Of a stretch of DNA of 64,000 bases, positions 8,354-16,836 are shown piece by piece (within the stretch, counting starts at the first letter, position 1; each line of letters starts with the position of its first letter). The position numbers and the translations under genes are program-made. The notes below the pieces were generated by a model. It was not told the DNA's origin. It was given only the letters and a program-made list of their open reading frames with translations, and did no database searches. The stretch lies in the NCBI GenBank assembly GCA_963678575.2, contig CAXXHV010000002.1, positions 1,488,001 through 1,552,000 on the forward strand, given 5' to 3'. The stretch is from Pleomorphochaeta sp963678575 (GTDB lineage: Bacteria; Spirochaetota; Spirochaetia; Sphaerochaetales; Sphaerochaetaceae).

Positions 8354-10273
8354 TTAGAAGAATAATTTTTCTATTATTTTTAAATTAACTTTCCTATTTT
8401 CTTCAGGATTCTCATATAGTAAATCAAGTCTATCTTTATAGAATTCAATAGTTTTATAGCGTACTAATTTCATTGTTGAGTTTACAAGACCATCATCTTC
8501 ACTAAAAGGTTTTTCAATTATAGCAAATCTAGCAGGATGCCACATAGTTGGAATCATAGTAGCCTTACCTTCATAACTCTTTAAAGTGTTAATTATTAAA
8601 TCATAAGCTTCTTTTGAATCTTTTATACCTTTTTCTTTTAATAAAGCTTTAATATTTTCTTCTTGCAAAGTAACTAAAGCAGTAGTTGAAGGTTTATGAT
8701 CATTAAAGACAAGTAGTTGATTAATAATATCTATATTATTAAACATGACTTCTTCAACTTCTTCAGGAGAATACTTTTCGCCTTCTTTGCTAATCAATAA
8801 TGCTTTTGCTCTTCCTGTAACTACTAAGAAACCATCCTCATCATAATAGCCTAAATCTCCAGTATATAGCCAACCATCTCTTAATACTTCATTAGATGCT
8901 TTTTCGTTCTTAAAGTAACCTTTCATTACATTGTCCCCTTTAATAACGATTTCACCTCTTTGATTAACTTTGGCTTGTGTTCCATCATCAAGCATTATTT
9001 TACACTCAATAGAAGGCGCTACTCTTCCACTTGTACCGAATTTATAACTTTTTGGACTATTACTACTAATAATAGGAGCAGCTTCTGTTAATCCATAACC
9101 TTGGAAAACAGGAACACCAATCGCTCCAAAAAAGTGTTGTTGTTTTGCTTCTAAAAGAGCCCCACCACCTACACAGTATTTTATTCTTGAACCAAAAACT
9201 TCTCTAAGTTTTTTAAATATTAAAATATTTGCAAGAAAATAAGGGAAAAATGTTTTTACTCTAATAAAGCCTTTTGGTTTATTAAAGCCATCTCCATTTC
9301 TAATAATTGCAGCTTCTAAACCATTATTGAAAATCTTTTCAATAATTCCACCTTTCTTTTGAATCCCTTGTTTCATTTTCTTCATGAAACTACCACTAAT
9401 AGATGGAACAGTCATCATAAAAATAGGATTAACTTCTTTTAAATTTATTGGAAAATTACGTATTATTGAAGCATTAGTTTTTCCTGAATCAACAAAGTGT
9501 AAGGTTATTCCTCTTAAGAAAGCAGTATAAATACCAACAGTATGAGCAAAAGAATGGTCAACTGGCAAAACAATTAAAGTTTCAAATGTGGCATCAGGTA
9601 ATTCAAATAATTTTACTGCATCATGACTATTTGCCCAATAGTTTAAATGAGATAACATAATACCCTTTGGATTACCTGTAGTTCCACTAGTATAACAAAT
9701 ATTAATTACATCATTTTCATTAATATCTTTTATAGAATTTTCAACTATATCTTTATCTTTTGCTAATACTTTTTCCCCAGCACTAACTAAATCATCAAAA
9801 ATATAATAATCCACATCTTTTTTCCAAGACATTTTTTTCTCAATATCTTTTATTCTATTATCTTTTTTATCAAGATAAATTAATATTACTTTATGATCAA
9901 ACTCTTCATAAGCTTTCACTACTTTTTCAATAGTATTATGAGAAACAGCAATCATTGTTGCTTCACTATGATTAACTCTAAAAGCAATTTCGCTTTCTGT
10001 TAATTTAATCGAAAGTGGAACACTAACACCTCTTGCTTTTATTACTGCTAATTCAATATTTACCCATTCACTAGAGCCTTCACTTAATATTGCAACTTTA
10101 TCTGCTACTTTAAAATTTCTTTTCAAAAAACTCGCTGTTATCTTATTAGTAATATCTTCAGTTTCTTTAAAAGAACAAGCAATCCACTTACCATCAAATT
10201 TCTTTGTAGTGTAAGCCCTTTCTTGATACTTCTGTGATGCTTCTCTGAGCATTGTAATAATAGTTCTTTCCAT
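8354..10273 (-). CDS. Long-chain fatty-acid--CoA ligase (AMP-binding family), first of two
   Basis: This 639-residue cytosolic or membrane-associated enzyme activates fatty acids to acyl-CoA through an acyl-adenylate. The P-loop motif CYTSGTTGNPKGIMLSH lies near residue 195, the adenine/substrate motif VFQGYGLTEAAPIIS near 400, and the motif DGWLYTGDLGYYDEDGFLVV near 475 followed by GRAKALLISKEGEKYSPEEVE. Length and motifs fit the long-chain (FadD-like) class found in spirochaetes, which scavenge fatty acids. AAGGGG precedes the ATG. A second family member lies at 22791-24689 and is only distantly similar. Chain length of the substrate cannot be read from sequence. Confidence 0.9.
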   Translation of the reverse strand: MERTIITMLREASQKYQERAYTTKKFDGKWIACSFKETEDITNKITASFLKRNFKVADKVAILSEGSSEWVNIELAVIKARGVSVPLSIKLTESEIAFRVNHSEATMIAVSHNTIEKVVKAYEEFDHKVILIYLDKKDNRIKDIEKKMSWKKDVDYYIFDDLVSAGEKVLAKDKDIVENSIKDINENDVINICYTSGTTGNPKGIMLSHLNYWANSHDAVKLFELPDATFETLIVLPVDHSFAHTVGIYTAFLRGITLHFVDSGKTNASIIRNFPINLKEVNPIFMMTVPSISGSFMKKMKQGIQKKGGIIEKIFNNGLEAAIIRNGDGFNKPKGFIRVKTFFPYFLANILIFKKLREVFGSRIKYCVGGGALLEAKQQHFFGAIGVPVFQGYGLTEAAPIISSNSPKSYKFGTSGRVAPSIECKIMLDDGTQAKVNQRGEIVIKGDNVMKGYFKNEKASNEVLRDGWLYTGDLGYYDEDGFLVVTGRAKALLISKEGEKYSPEEVEEVMFNNIDIINQLLVFNDHKPSTTALVTLQEENIKALLKEKGIKDSKEAYDLIINTLKSYEGKATMIPTMWHPARFAIIEKPFSEDDGLVNSTMKLVRYKTIEFYKDRLDLLYENPEENRKVNLKIIEKLFF

Positions 10274-10426
10274 AACAACCCCTTTTCTAACAATAAATTA
10301 ACAACTGTCAAAAATAGAATAACTGAGAATTGAAACAATTACAAGTAAAAAAAGATACAATATCTTGTAACAAATTTCATTTATATAGTTAAATAATAAA
10401 TAAATAACAAATAGTTCAAATTTATA

Positions 10427-10798
10427 TTAAGTCAAAAACTCTTTAAAAATAATAAAAATTATTAAAGACCAAATTATTATAACTAAGAAGGCTCCTAACT
10501 TAGATTTAGGTAGTATTTTAACATTTGAAGATTCAGCTTGTTCTTTTGACTGTTCCCAAATTTTATTAGGTATCAATTGTATAGATAAAGAAATTCCAAG
10601 AGGGATTAATATTATATCATCCAAATATCCTAAAATTGGAATAAAATCAGGGATTAAATCAATAGGACTCAAGGCATACGAAAGGACAATCAAAATTAAT
10701 ATTTTTGCATACAAAGGTGTTTGTTTATTTTGATATGCAAAATATAATGCTATAAGATTTTGTTTAAGCTTTTTTGCCCATTGCTTTATTTTATTCAA
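10427..10798 (-). CDS. DUF1232 (YkvA-like) membrane protein
   Basis: This 123-residue protein carries the DUF1232 core YALSPIDLIPDFIPILGYLDD (residues 41-61), flanked by hydrophobic segments, and a final membrane helix at about 100-120. The start is a TTG at 10798, supported by GGGAG eight bases upstream; no ATG fits better. DUF1232 proteins are small membrane proteins of unknown function. It is a single gene between the acyl-CoA ligase and a GntR regulator, so context gives no clue. Confidence 0.8.
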   Translation of the reverse strand: MNKIKQWAKKLKQNLIALYFAYQNKQTPLYAKILILIVLSYALSPIDLIPDFIPILGYLDDIILIPLGISLSIQLIPNKIWEQSKEQAESSNVKILPKSKLGAFLVIIIWSLIIFIIFKEFLT

Positions 10799-10917
10799 AA
10801 AGAAGACTCCCTTATATTAGTTATTTCAAGTAAATAATATAAGGGATTTAATTTAATTAAACAATCAAAATTTAATAGCAACATGAAACAACAAACTCAA
10901 ACTAATAGTTTTGAAAG

Positions 10918-11628
10918 TTATATACCTTTATAACTATCTTTTTTTATCCAAGCACTAATAGCAAATTCTACATCATCAGAATTTATAATTGCTTTAGTAT
11001 ATTCACAGGGTACTCCTGAAGTATTAGTCGAAACCCTATTTAACAAGGCTTGAGCAGAGGAAGGCTTTGCATTAATTATTTTACAAATCCAATCTTCTGG
11101 TATAATTGGGGATACTGTTGATACACTAGCATCAATTAATTCATTCTTTATATTTGATATAATATTTAACATTTTCTCATTCTTCAAATCATGAGTTTTT
11201 ATTTGGTTTGGTGTTATTGAAGTGCACCAAGTTTCAATATAAGCTTCAGCAACATTACCACGGTATCGGATTCTTCTTAAATACAAAACTTCTTCAAAGT
11301 CTCCGATTTGTAATTTTCTTGCAACAACACTATCAGCAGCAACACTCTTACATTCAACAACTTCATAAGTAATGGAATCTTCACTCTCATGTGAAGAACT
11401 CACTTCAATTGGATCTCTATTACTAGCTTTTACAAAAGTGCCTTTGCCTTGAATTCTTTTTACAAACCCACTATATTCTAATTCTTTCAAAGCTCTTCTT
11501 ATAGTAATTCTTGATACATCATATATTTCACATAATTGAGATTCAGATGGAATTAACATTCCTTCATACCACCCTCCAATTACTATTTTTTCTTTAATTG
11601 AATTATAAACAACACTATGCTTAAACAT
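10918..11628 (-). CDS. GntR-family transcriptional regulator (HutC/UTRA type)
   Basis: This 236-residue regulator has an N-terminal winged helix (residues 1-68) containing PSESQLCEIYDVSRITIRRA and the wing G-Y/F-V-K-R-I-Q-G-K-G-T-F. A UTRA effector-binding domain follows (about 90-230). Members bind a small metabolite, often a sugar phosphate or amino acid, and repress nearby genes. AAGGGG precedes the ATG. It is transcribed alone with no adjacent transporter, so its target cannot be named. Confidence 0.9.
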   Translation of the reverse strand: MFKHSVVYNSIKEKIVIGGWYEGMLIPSESQLCEIYDVSRITIRRALKELEYSGFVKRIQGKGTFVKASNRDPIEVSSSHESEDSITYEVVECKSVAADSVVARKLQIGDFEEVLYLRRIRYRGNVAEAYIETWCTSITPNQIKTHDLKNEKMLNIISNIKNELIDASVSTVSPIIPEDWICKIINAKPSSAQALLNRVSTNTSGVPCEYTKAIINSDDVEFAISAWIKKDSYKGI

Positions 11629-12269
11629 TTTTACCCCTTAAGAAATTAAGTTTAGTATAACTAGGTTACTATCAAAATTAAAAAACTACAATATAAAAAT
11701 AATCTATTTATCATCATTTAATAATGTTTTATTGAAAAATATTAACTTATATTTATTTTTATCTCAAAAAACAATTTTTGAATTAGATATAAGTCAATAA
11801 TTATAAAAAATAATTGAGATAACAATAATTTTTTTATAAATAACTATTTTATCATTTTTCCTATTTTAAAATTTTAAATATAACAAAAAACCCTCAAAAT
11901 TTTAACATTATGTAAAATTTATTTTTTCTATCTTAATTTTATAAACACTTACCTTTTTATATTTAAATAAAAATTCTATTTCTTATATAACTTTTCATCT
12001 AATAAATGCTTTTCACCTTCAAGTGTTTTATTTTTAAAATTTCTTGATTAAAATATCTTACCGTATCATTTTTATTAGCTGCTGATGTTTTAATTATTTT
12101 AAATAAAGCTCTAATGAAAGAGTGAATATATGGTAAAAAATATTGTTTATAACAATTTTAAAAAAAGAGAACTAAAAAATAAAAAGCCTCTCTAAAATAG
12201 TAAAGAAAATAAATTTTAGCTACTAGGGGTTACTATTTCAAACTCAATAATATTATTAATTATATTATG
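11629..12269. other. Intergenic stretch, very AT-rich, with a possible decayed gene
   Basis: About 640 bases between the GntR gene and the outer-membrane protein gene. The only structure beyond AT-rich sequence is a possible coding remnant at 11976-12130 (listed separately) and a short inverted repeat (AAATAGTAA at 12195-12203, TTACTATTT at 12230-12238) just past the end of the gene at 12270. Confidence 0.45.
11976..12130 (-). pseudogene. Possible decayed coding remnant with frameshift
   Basis: On the minus strand one frame reads IRALFKIIKTSAANKNDT then VRYFNQEILKI. After an A-rich run a second frame continues TLEGEKHLLDEKLYKK and stops at 11976. The residue mix looks more protein-like than its surroundings, suggesting the C-terminal end of a lost gene broken by a frameshift in a poly-A tract. 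No family is recognised, and chance open frames in AT-rich DNA are a real alternative. Confidence 0.22.
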
Positions 12270-13559
12270 CTATCTACTCAAAATTGAAAACTTTAAGCTA
12301 AATACATCATTTGAAATTGGATCAGTATTATTATCCCAAGAATAAGCAGCATCCATATGAACAACTAAGAAATCAAAACCAGCTCCTAAACTCATATTAT
12401 TACTACTAATTCCGGCTTTTACATCTATCATATTTAATAATCTAAATTGAGAACCAAAATATAAAGCATTAATTATTTCTTTATTAACTATACCTGAAGA
12501 TGTTTCTGTAGAATCTGATTTAAATAAAATATCATAACAATCAAGACAATCTAAAGAGAATTGAGCTTTTAACATTTCTTTGTTTAAAAGTGTTGGCACA
12601 TATGATAATCCTAAATCTAAAGAACTAGGAGTTTTTGCAATAAAGCTTTCAAAAGAAGCATTAGCTGAATAATTTTCATCAAGATAATCTGCAACATTTT
12701 CATTACTGATAAGATTAGGATAGCTAGTCATATAATAATTTCCATTTATGTTTCTATATACTGCACTTATTGAAAATCCAGCTGGTAAATTTATATTTGC
12801 ACCTACAGTAAAAGGAGTAGCAAAGCCAATTGCAAAAGGTACACTATTTCTTAAATAATTATCGATTGCTTCCCAATCGAGTAAATCATATGCACTTATA
12901 TTATCCATAGATGCTGAATAAGCTCTAATTTTATAAGCCCCATTAATACCTAAATCAATAGAGAATACATCTTTGATTATATTTAATTTAAATCCAAGAG
13001 CTAAAGTTAAGGCCATATTTGTTTCAGTAATTAAGGAAATTGTACTATCATTAGTATTGTTTTTATAACTATGAAGTTTTTCTTGAAAAGCTAAATCTAA
13101 TCCAATCGTTCTAGATTTGAAACCAACATTTGTATCAAAGGTAACAACTTGAGAAGGTCCACTAGGAATTGAATTAATAATTAAAGAAGCTAAATCTAAT
13201 TGTGCACTTTCATCATCTTCTAAACTTTCAATAATGTTGAAAATATTTTCAACGTTATTTGTCGGGTAAACCAAGCTATTAACATTATTTATAGTAATTG
13301 TTAAAGAAGGAATCATCAATTTAGAACCATCTTTGCTTATATTAGCTGGGTTATATAGATAACTATCATAATATCCTCCTAACCCTAACCCGGCGCCTCC
13401 AATTGCAATCCTATTACTACTTGTTGGCATATATACTGAAGTTCTAACATATTGAGTTGGAATATCATTTTCAAAATAAAAAGAAGAATCTGCGAGTAAA
13501 AGACTATTTGAAGCTATTAACAATAAAAGAAAATAAAAACCTATTTTAATATTTCTCAT
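12270..13559 (-). CDS. Predicted outer-membrane beta-barrel protein, paralogue of 4991-6319
   Basis: This is a 429-residue protein when started at the ATG at 13559, which has AGGGGAT upstream and begins a proper signal peptide (hydrophobic core, cleavage after LLLADS). The frame is open to 13718, but the extra 53 residues are cysteine- and leucine-rich noise without a ribosome site. It shares with 4991-6319 the blocks VYMPTSSNRIAIGGAGLGLG, YDSYLYNPANISKDG, LTITINNV, a Leu-Asp-Leu-Gly central region and the ending FSLKFSILSR. Unlike its relative it has no partner lipoprotein. Outer-membrane location is inferred. Confidence 0.75.
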   Translation of the reverse strand: MRNIKIGFYFLLLLIASNSLLLADSSFYFENDIPTQYVRTSVYMPTSSNRIAIGGAGLGLGGYYDSYLYNPANISKDGSKLMIPSLTITINNVNSLVYPTNNVENIFNIIESLEDDESAQLDLASLIINSIPSGPSQVVTFDTNVGFKSRTIGLDLAFQEKLHSYKNNTNDSTISLITETNMALTLALGFKLNIIKDVFSIDLGINGAYKIRAYSASMDNISAYDLLDWEAIDNYLRNSVPFAIGFATPFTVGANINLPAGFSISAVYRNINGNYYMTSYPNLISNENVADYLDENYSANASFESFIAKTPSSLDLGLSYVPTLLNKEMLKAQFSLDCLDCYDILFKSDSTETSSGIVNKEIINALYFGSQFRLLNMIDVKAGISSNNMSLGAGFDFLVVHMDAAYSWDNNTDPISNDVFSLKFSILSR

Positions 13560-13944
13560 ACTACATCCCCTAATATTGATTATTTTTGTAAAAAAATAAT
13601 TATTATTTAACTTACACAACAATTTTACACTCTTTTTCATAAATAGAAACAAAAAAATTAATATTTTACTAACTAATAATAAGTATACTAGAGGTTTAAC
13701 TAAACATAAGTAATGCAAAGTTATTTTGCAATTATAAAATAGTTATATTACTAATAAAAAAGATTTATTTAAACAACAATTTATATTAATTTAATTATTT
13801 AAAACATTACAATACATCTAAATACACAATTTATTTCCTATTGTTTTATTAAATTTATCTTATACAAGAAAAAAAATTTAGAATTTTCTATATTTTATAA
13901 CCAAAAATAATTTATAATTGATTTATAGATAAAGGGACAAGAAA
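13560..13944. other. Divergent intergenic region
   Basis: About 385 AT-rich bases between the outer-membrane protein gene (minus) and the TIGR04076 gene (plus). A TATAAT at 13913-13918 is a plausible -10 for the plus-strand gene, but no matching -35 is clear. Nothing else is seen. Confidence 0.4.
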
Positions 13945-14256
13945 ATGAAAAAAGTAAAAATAACTGTCATGAAAAAAGCAAACTACGAAGATTTAATTAA
14001 AAAATATGAAAATCCAATTGAAAATCCTTGCAATATGGTAGAAGGTCAAATTTTCATTGCCAATGGATGGAATAAGCCTGAAGGATTTTGTAATAGCGCT
14101 TGGGAAAGCCTTTCCGCCTTTGTTATGACCCTATCTTATGGTGGTCAAGATATTTATGATGGATGGATGAAAAATAAAAAATCTGCAATGATTTCATGTA
14201 ATGATGGGTTTAGACCTGTAAGCTTTTTAATTGAAGCTCTAAATGAAGATGTATAA
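13945..14256 (+). CDS. TIGR04076-family small protein
   Basis: This 103-residue protein begins MKKVKITVMKKANYEDLIKKY. It contains the family pattern of a conserved Cys (NPCNM), GQIFIA, PEGFCNSAW, a YGGQD turn, and a C-terminal block CNDGFRPVSFLIE. Function of the family is unknown; the conserved cysteines could bind metal or be redox active. AAGGGA precedes the ATG. It is cytosolic by composition and stands alone. Confidence 0.8.
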   Translation: MKKVKITVMKKANYEDLIKKYENPIENPCNMVEGQIFIANGWNKPEGFCNSAWESLSAFVMTLSYGGQDIYDGWMKNKKSAMISCNDGFRPVSFLIEALNEDV

Positions 14257-14611
14257 AATTATAAGTTAAATAATACTATTTAGTTTAAAATCAAAATACT
14301 AAGAGAAACGGAAAGTTATGAGCTAAAGGTAATCTCTAAATAATAAATAAGAAAACTAAAAAAAAGCTTGCAAAAGTATTAAAAACAGTTTAAAAGAATA
14401 TCAATCGTCTTAATTATATTTAATTTAGTTAAAAGCAAATCATTTAAATAGTTATTCTATTAGAAATTACATATTTAAATATTTTAGATTTAGATAATAT
14501 TATTTTTACTCTTTAATTCTTCAATTTTATTAATATTATCAAAACTTTATAAATAAATTTAACAGGATTTTATAATACTTTAAGATTTAAAAATTAAAAA
14601 GAAGGTTTAAA
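14257..14611. other. Intergenic stretch, nothing recognised
   Basis: About 355 AT-rich bases between two small plus-strand genes. I see no terminator with a convincing stem, no gene and no repeat. Confidence 0.4.
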
Positions 14612-14998
14612 ATGAATAAAGAAGAATTAACAAGAGCTGAAGAAGCTATGCTAAAAGAAATTGAGGAATATAATCAAGAAAAAGAGAAAATTCGTGATAT
14701 GTTAGGAAAATTAGGAGGTAAAAATTTTTCAAAAGTTGATTCGTTTGTTAATATATTATTTTTAACTATTATTCTTACTCTTTTTATACTAGAAATGGTT
14801 ACTCACTTTCTACCTCCATTTATCTCACTTGAAATAAGTGTCCTGCTTGTATCAATAAAAATAGTTGTAATGATGCATCACCAATATAAAACAAGTCATT
14901 TTCAATTTTGGATTCTAAATACTATTGAGTTTAAAATTAATGCGATGCATTCACAAATTAGAGAATTAGAAAAAAAGATTGATAAAAGAGATTTCTAA
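14612..14998 (+). CDS. Small two-helix membrane protein with coiled-coil ends
   Basis: This 128-residue protein has a highly charged N-terminal helix (residues 1-40, Glu/Lys-rich), two membrane helices (about 45-68 and 72-90), and a C-terminal coiled coil ending IRELEKKIDKRDF. AGAAGG lies upstream of the ATG. I do not recognise the family. It is followed by a bidirectional terminator shared with pyk. Function unknown. Confidence 0.65.
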   Translation: MNKEELTRAEEAMLKEIEEYNQEKEKIRDMLGKLGGKNFSKVDSFVNILFLTIILTLFILEMVTHFLPPFISLEISVLLVSIKIVVMMHHQYKTSHFQFWILNTIEFKINAMHSQIRELEKKIDKRDF

Positions 14999-15010
14999 AT
15001 AAACAAAAAT

Positions 15011-15037
15011 AAATTGTCCCCCAAATGAGGACAATTT
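15011..15037. terminator. Bidirectional terminator between the small membrane protein and pyk
   Basis: AAATTGTCC at 15011-15019 pairs with GGACAATTT at 15029-15037. T-rich sequence follows on both strands (TTATTTTTGTTT on the minus strand), and the two flanking genes converge here. Confidence 0.8.
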
Positions 15038-15043
15038 ATTTAT

Positions 15044-16495
15044 TTAAATTTCTACAACCTTAATCATGTTCGTTCTACCAGGAGATCCAACTGGAACTCC
15101 AGCTGTAATAACAATCTTATCACCTGGTTTAATATAGCCCAATGTTTGAAGATATTTAGGAGCTATTTCGAAAAGTTCATCTAGAGAACTAAGCTGTGGT
15201 ATTAAAATTGGTGTAACGCCCCAAGATAAAGCAAGACGTTGGACAGTTTGTTTAATTGGACTATAAGCGATTATTGGAACAGCTGGTCTAAACTTTGAAA
15301 TTAATCTAGCTGAACCTCCTGAATGTGTGAAGCAAGCAATATATGAAGCTTTAATCTCCATGGCTAATTCACGAGTTGCCACACCTACTGCCTCTGTAGT
15401 ACTCTTTTTCCTATTAATTTCAATATCTTCTAAATTTAACCTTTGATCTAAAACAAGTCTATGATAAGTAAGGCTAGCTTCAGTGAAAGCAATAATTCGC
15501 TTCATAATCTTGACTGCTCTTAGAGGATAATCTCCTGCTGCAGTTTCTCCAGAAAGCATAACTGCACTAGTTCCATCAAGAATGGCATTAGCAACATCCC
15601 CTGCTTCAGCTCTTGTAGGTCTTGGGTTTGTAATCATTGACTCAAGCATTTGTGTAGCTGTTATTACAGGAACTCCGGCAAGATTACACTCTCTAATAAG
15701 CATTTTTTGAATTACAGGAACCTCTTCAGCAGAAGTTTCTACGCCTAAGTCTCCTCGCGCAATCATAATGGCACTTGTCTCTTCAATTATATTTGATATA
15801 TCACTAACTGCTTCTGGTTTTTCAATTTTTGAAATAATTGGAATCTCTCTTCCATAATTCTTATACATAAATTTTTTTAAAGCTATTACATCTTTTGAAC
15901 TTCTTACAAAAGATAGAGCTACAAAATCAAGATCATTTTTAAATGCAAATACAAGGTCTTGCTCATCTTTTTTTGTATATGAAGAAAGATGTTTTAAAGC
16001 AGCATGTGGTAAGTTAACACCTTTTCTAGGTTTAACGATTCCTCCGTCAACAACCTCCGTGGTTATAATTTTACCTTCAACATTTAAAACTCTAAGTGCG
16101 ATTAATCCATCATCAATAAGTATTTTATCATCTTGTTCAACCTCTTGATGCAGGTATGGATAATCAATACTAATTAAATCTCTTTTCCCCAAACAAGGTT
16201 CTGTTGTAATCTTTAAAGTTTCTCCTTCTTTTATTTCAAAAGAATCCACTTCCAGTTTACCAACACGAATCTTTGGCCCTTGTAAGTCCTGGAAAATAGC
16301 TATTGGGATATCAAGCTCTTCAGATGCTTGGCGAGCCCAATCAACAGTTTTCTGATGTTCTTCATGATCCCCATGACTAAAATTGAGTCTAATGATACTT
16401 GCTCCGGCTTTAATAAGTTCTCGTATCATTTCATAACTTCTTGAAGCAGGTCCTATGGTAGCTACGATTTTTGAATTGGATGTATTCGCTTTCAT
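15044..16495 (-). CDS. pyk: Pyruvate kinase
   Basis: This 483-residue enzyme makes ATP and pyruvate from phosphoenolpyruvate and ADP, the last step of glycolysis. Hallmarks are KIVATIGPASRS at residue 9, RLNFSHGDHEEH near 40, the active-site block ISKIEKPEAVSDI near 220, ARGDLGVE near 245, and the MTATQMLES-type motif ITATQMLESMI near 280 with TSAVMLSGETAAGDYP after it. A C-terminal regulatory domain is present. GAGGG precedes the ATG. It is divergent from the sugar ABC operon starting at 16837, so both are read from the 340-base region between them. Confidence 0.97.
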   Translation of the reverse strand: MKANTSNSKIVATIGPASRSYEMIRELIKAGASIIRLNFSHGDHEEHQKTVDWARQASEELDIPIAIFQDLQGPKIRVGKLEVDSFEIKEGETLKITTEPCLGKRDLISIDYPYLHQEVEQDDKILIDDGLIALRVLNVEGKIITTEVVDGGIVKPRKGVNLPHAALKHLSSYTKKDEQDLVFAFKNDLDFVALSFVRSSKDVIALKKFMYKNYGREIPIISKIEKPEAVSDISNIIEETSAIMIARGDLGVETSAEEVPVIQKMLIRECNLAGVPVITATQMLESMITNPRPTRAEAGDVANAILDGTSAVMLSGETAAGDYPLRAVKIMKRIIAFTEASLTYHRLVLDQRLNLEDIEINRKKSTTEAVGVATRELAMEIKASYIACFTHSGGSARLISKFRPAVPIIAYSPIKQTVQRLALSWGVTPILIPQLSSLDELFEIAPKYLQTLGYIKPGDKIVITAGVPVGSPGRTNMIKVVEI

Positions 16496-16730
16496 TTTTC
16501 CCTCACTATAATATTATGTTACGGCAAATATAAAAAGTTGACAATAAATATCTGAAAAATCATTATTAGCAATTATTATAATAAAAAAATTATTTAGTGA
16601 AATTTCAAGAAATATAAAAACGGATTATTATTACTTAACCTTATAAAATATGCGATTCAATTTCTTTTTTTTAATTCAACAAAAAATTAATAACATACTT
16701 TAGTTAGATACAAAACAATAATATTTTTTA

Positions 16731-16758
16731 TTGACATAGGGAAAATTAATGCTATACT
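16731..16758 (+). promoter_or_regulatory. Sigma-70-type promoter of the sugar ABC operon
   Basis: A perfect -35 TTGACA (16731-16736) and a near-perfect -10 TATACT (16753-16758) are 16 bases apart. They lie about 80 bases before the binding-protein gene. Confidence 0.85.
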
Positions 16759-16767
16759 AATTATAGA

Positions 16768-16779
16768 TGTTGCGCAACA
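16768..16779. promoter_or_regulatory. LacI-type operator palindrome
   Basis: TGTTGCGCAACA is a perfect 12-bp palindrome with a central CG step, as in LacI-family operators. It starts 10 bases after the -10 box, so a bound repressor would block transcription start. The LacI-type protein encoded at 21437-22465, at the end of the same cluster, is the obvious candidate. Confidence 0.75.
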
Positions 16780-16836
16780 CCTACTTAACAATCGCACATG
16801 ACGCAGCAGAAAATTCATAACAAAAAGAGGTAAAAA

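Larger units (their letters stand above)
16496..16836. other. Divergent intergenic region between pyk and the sugar ABC operon
   Basis: About 340 bases holding the plus-strand promoter and operator listed separately. On the pyk side a TATTAT-like -10 is visible on the minus strand close to the start codon, but no good -35. Confidence 0.5.

Noticed and set aside
13560..13718. Longer N-terminus for the second barrel protein
   Set aside because: The extra 53 residues hide the signal peptide and have no ribosome site; AGGGGAT precedes the ATG at 13559.
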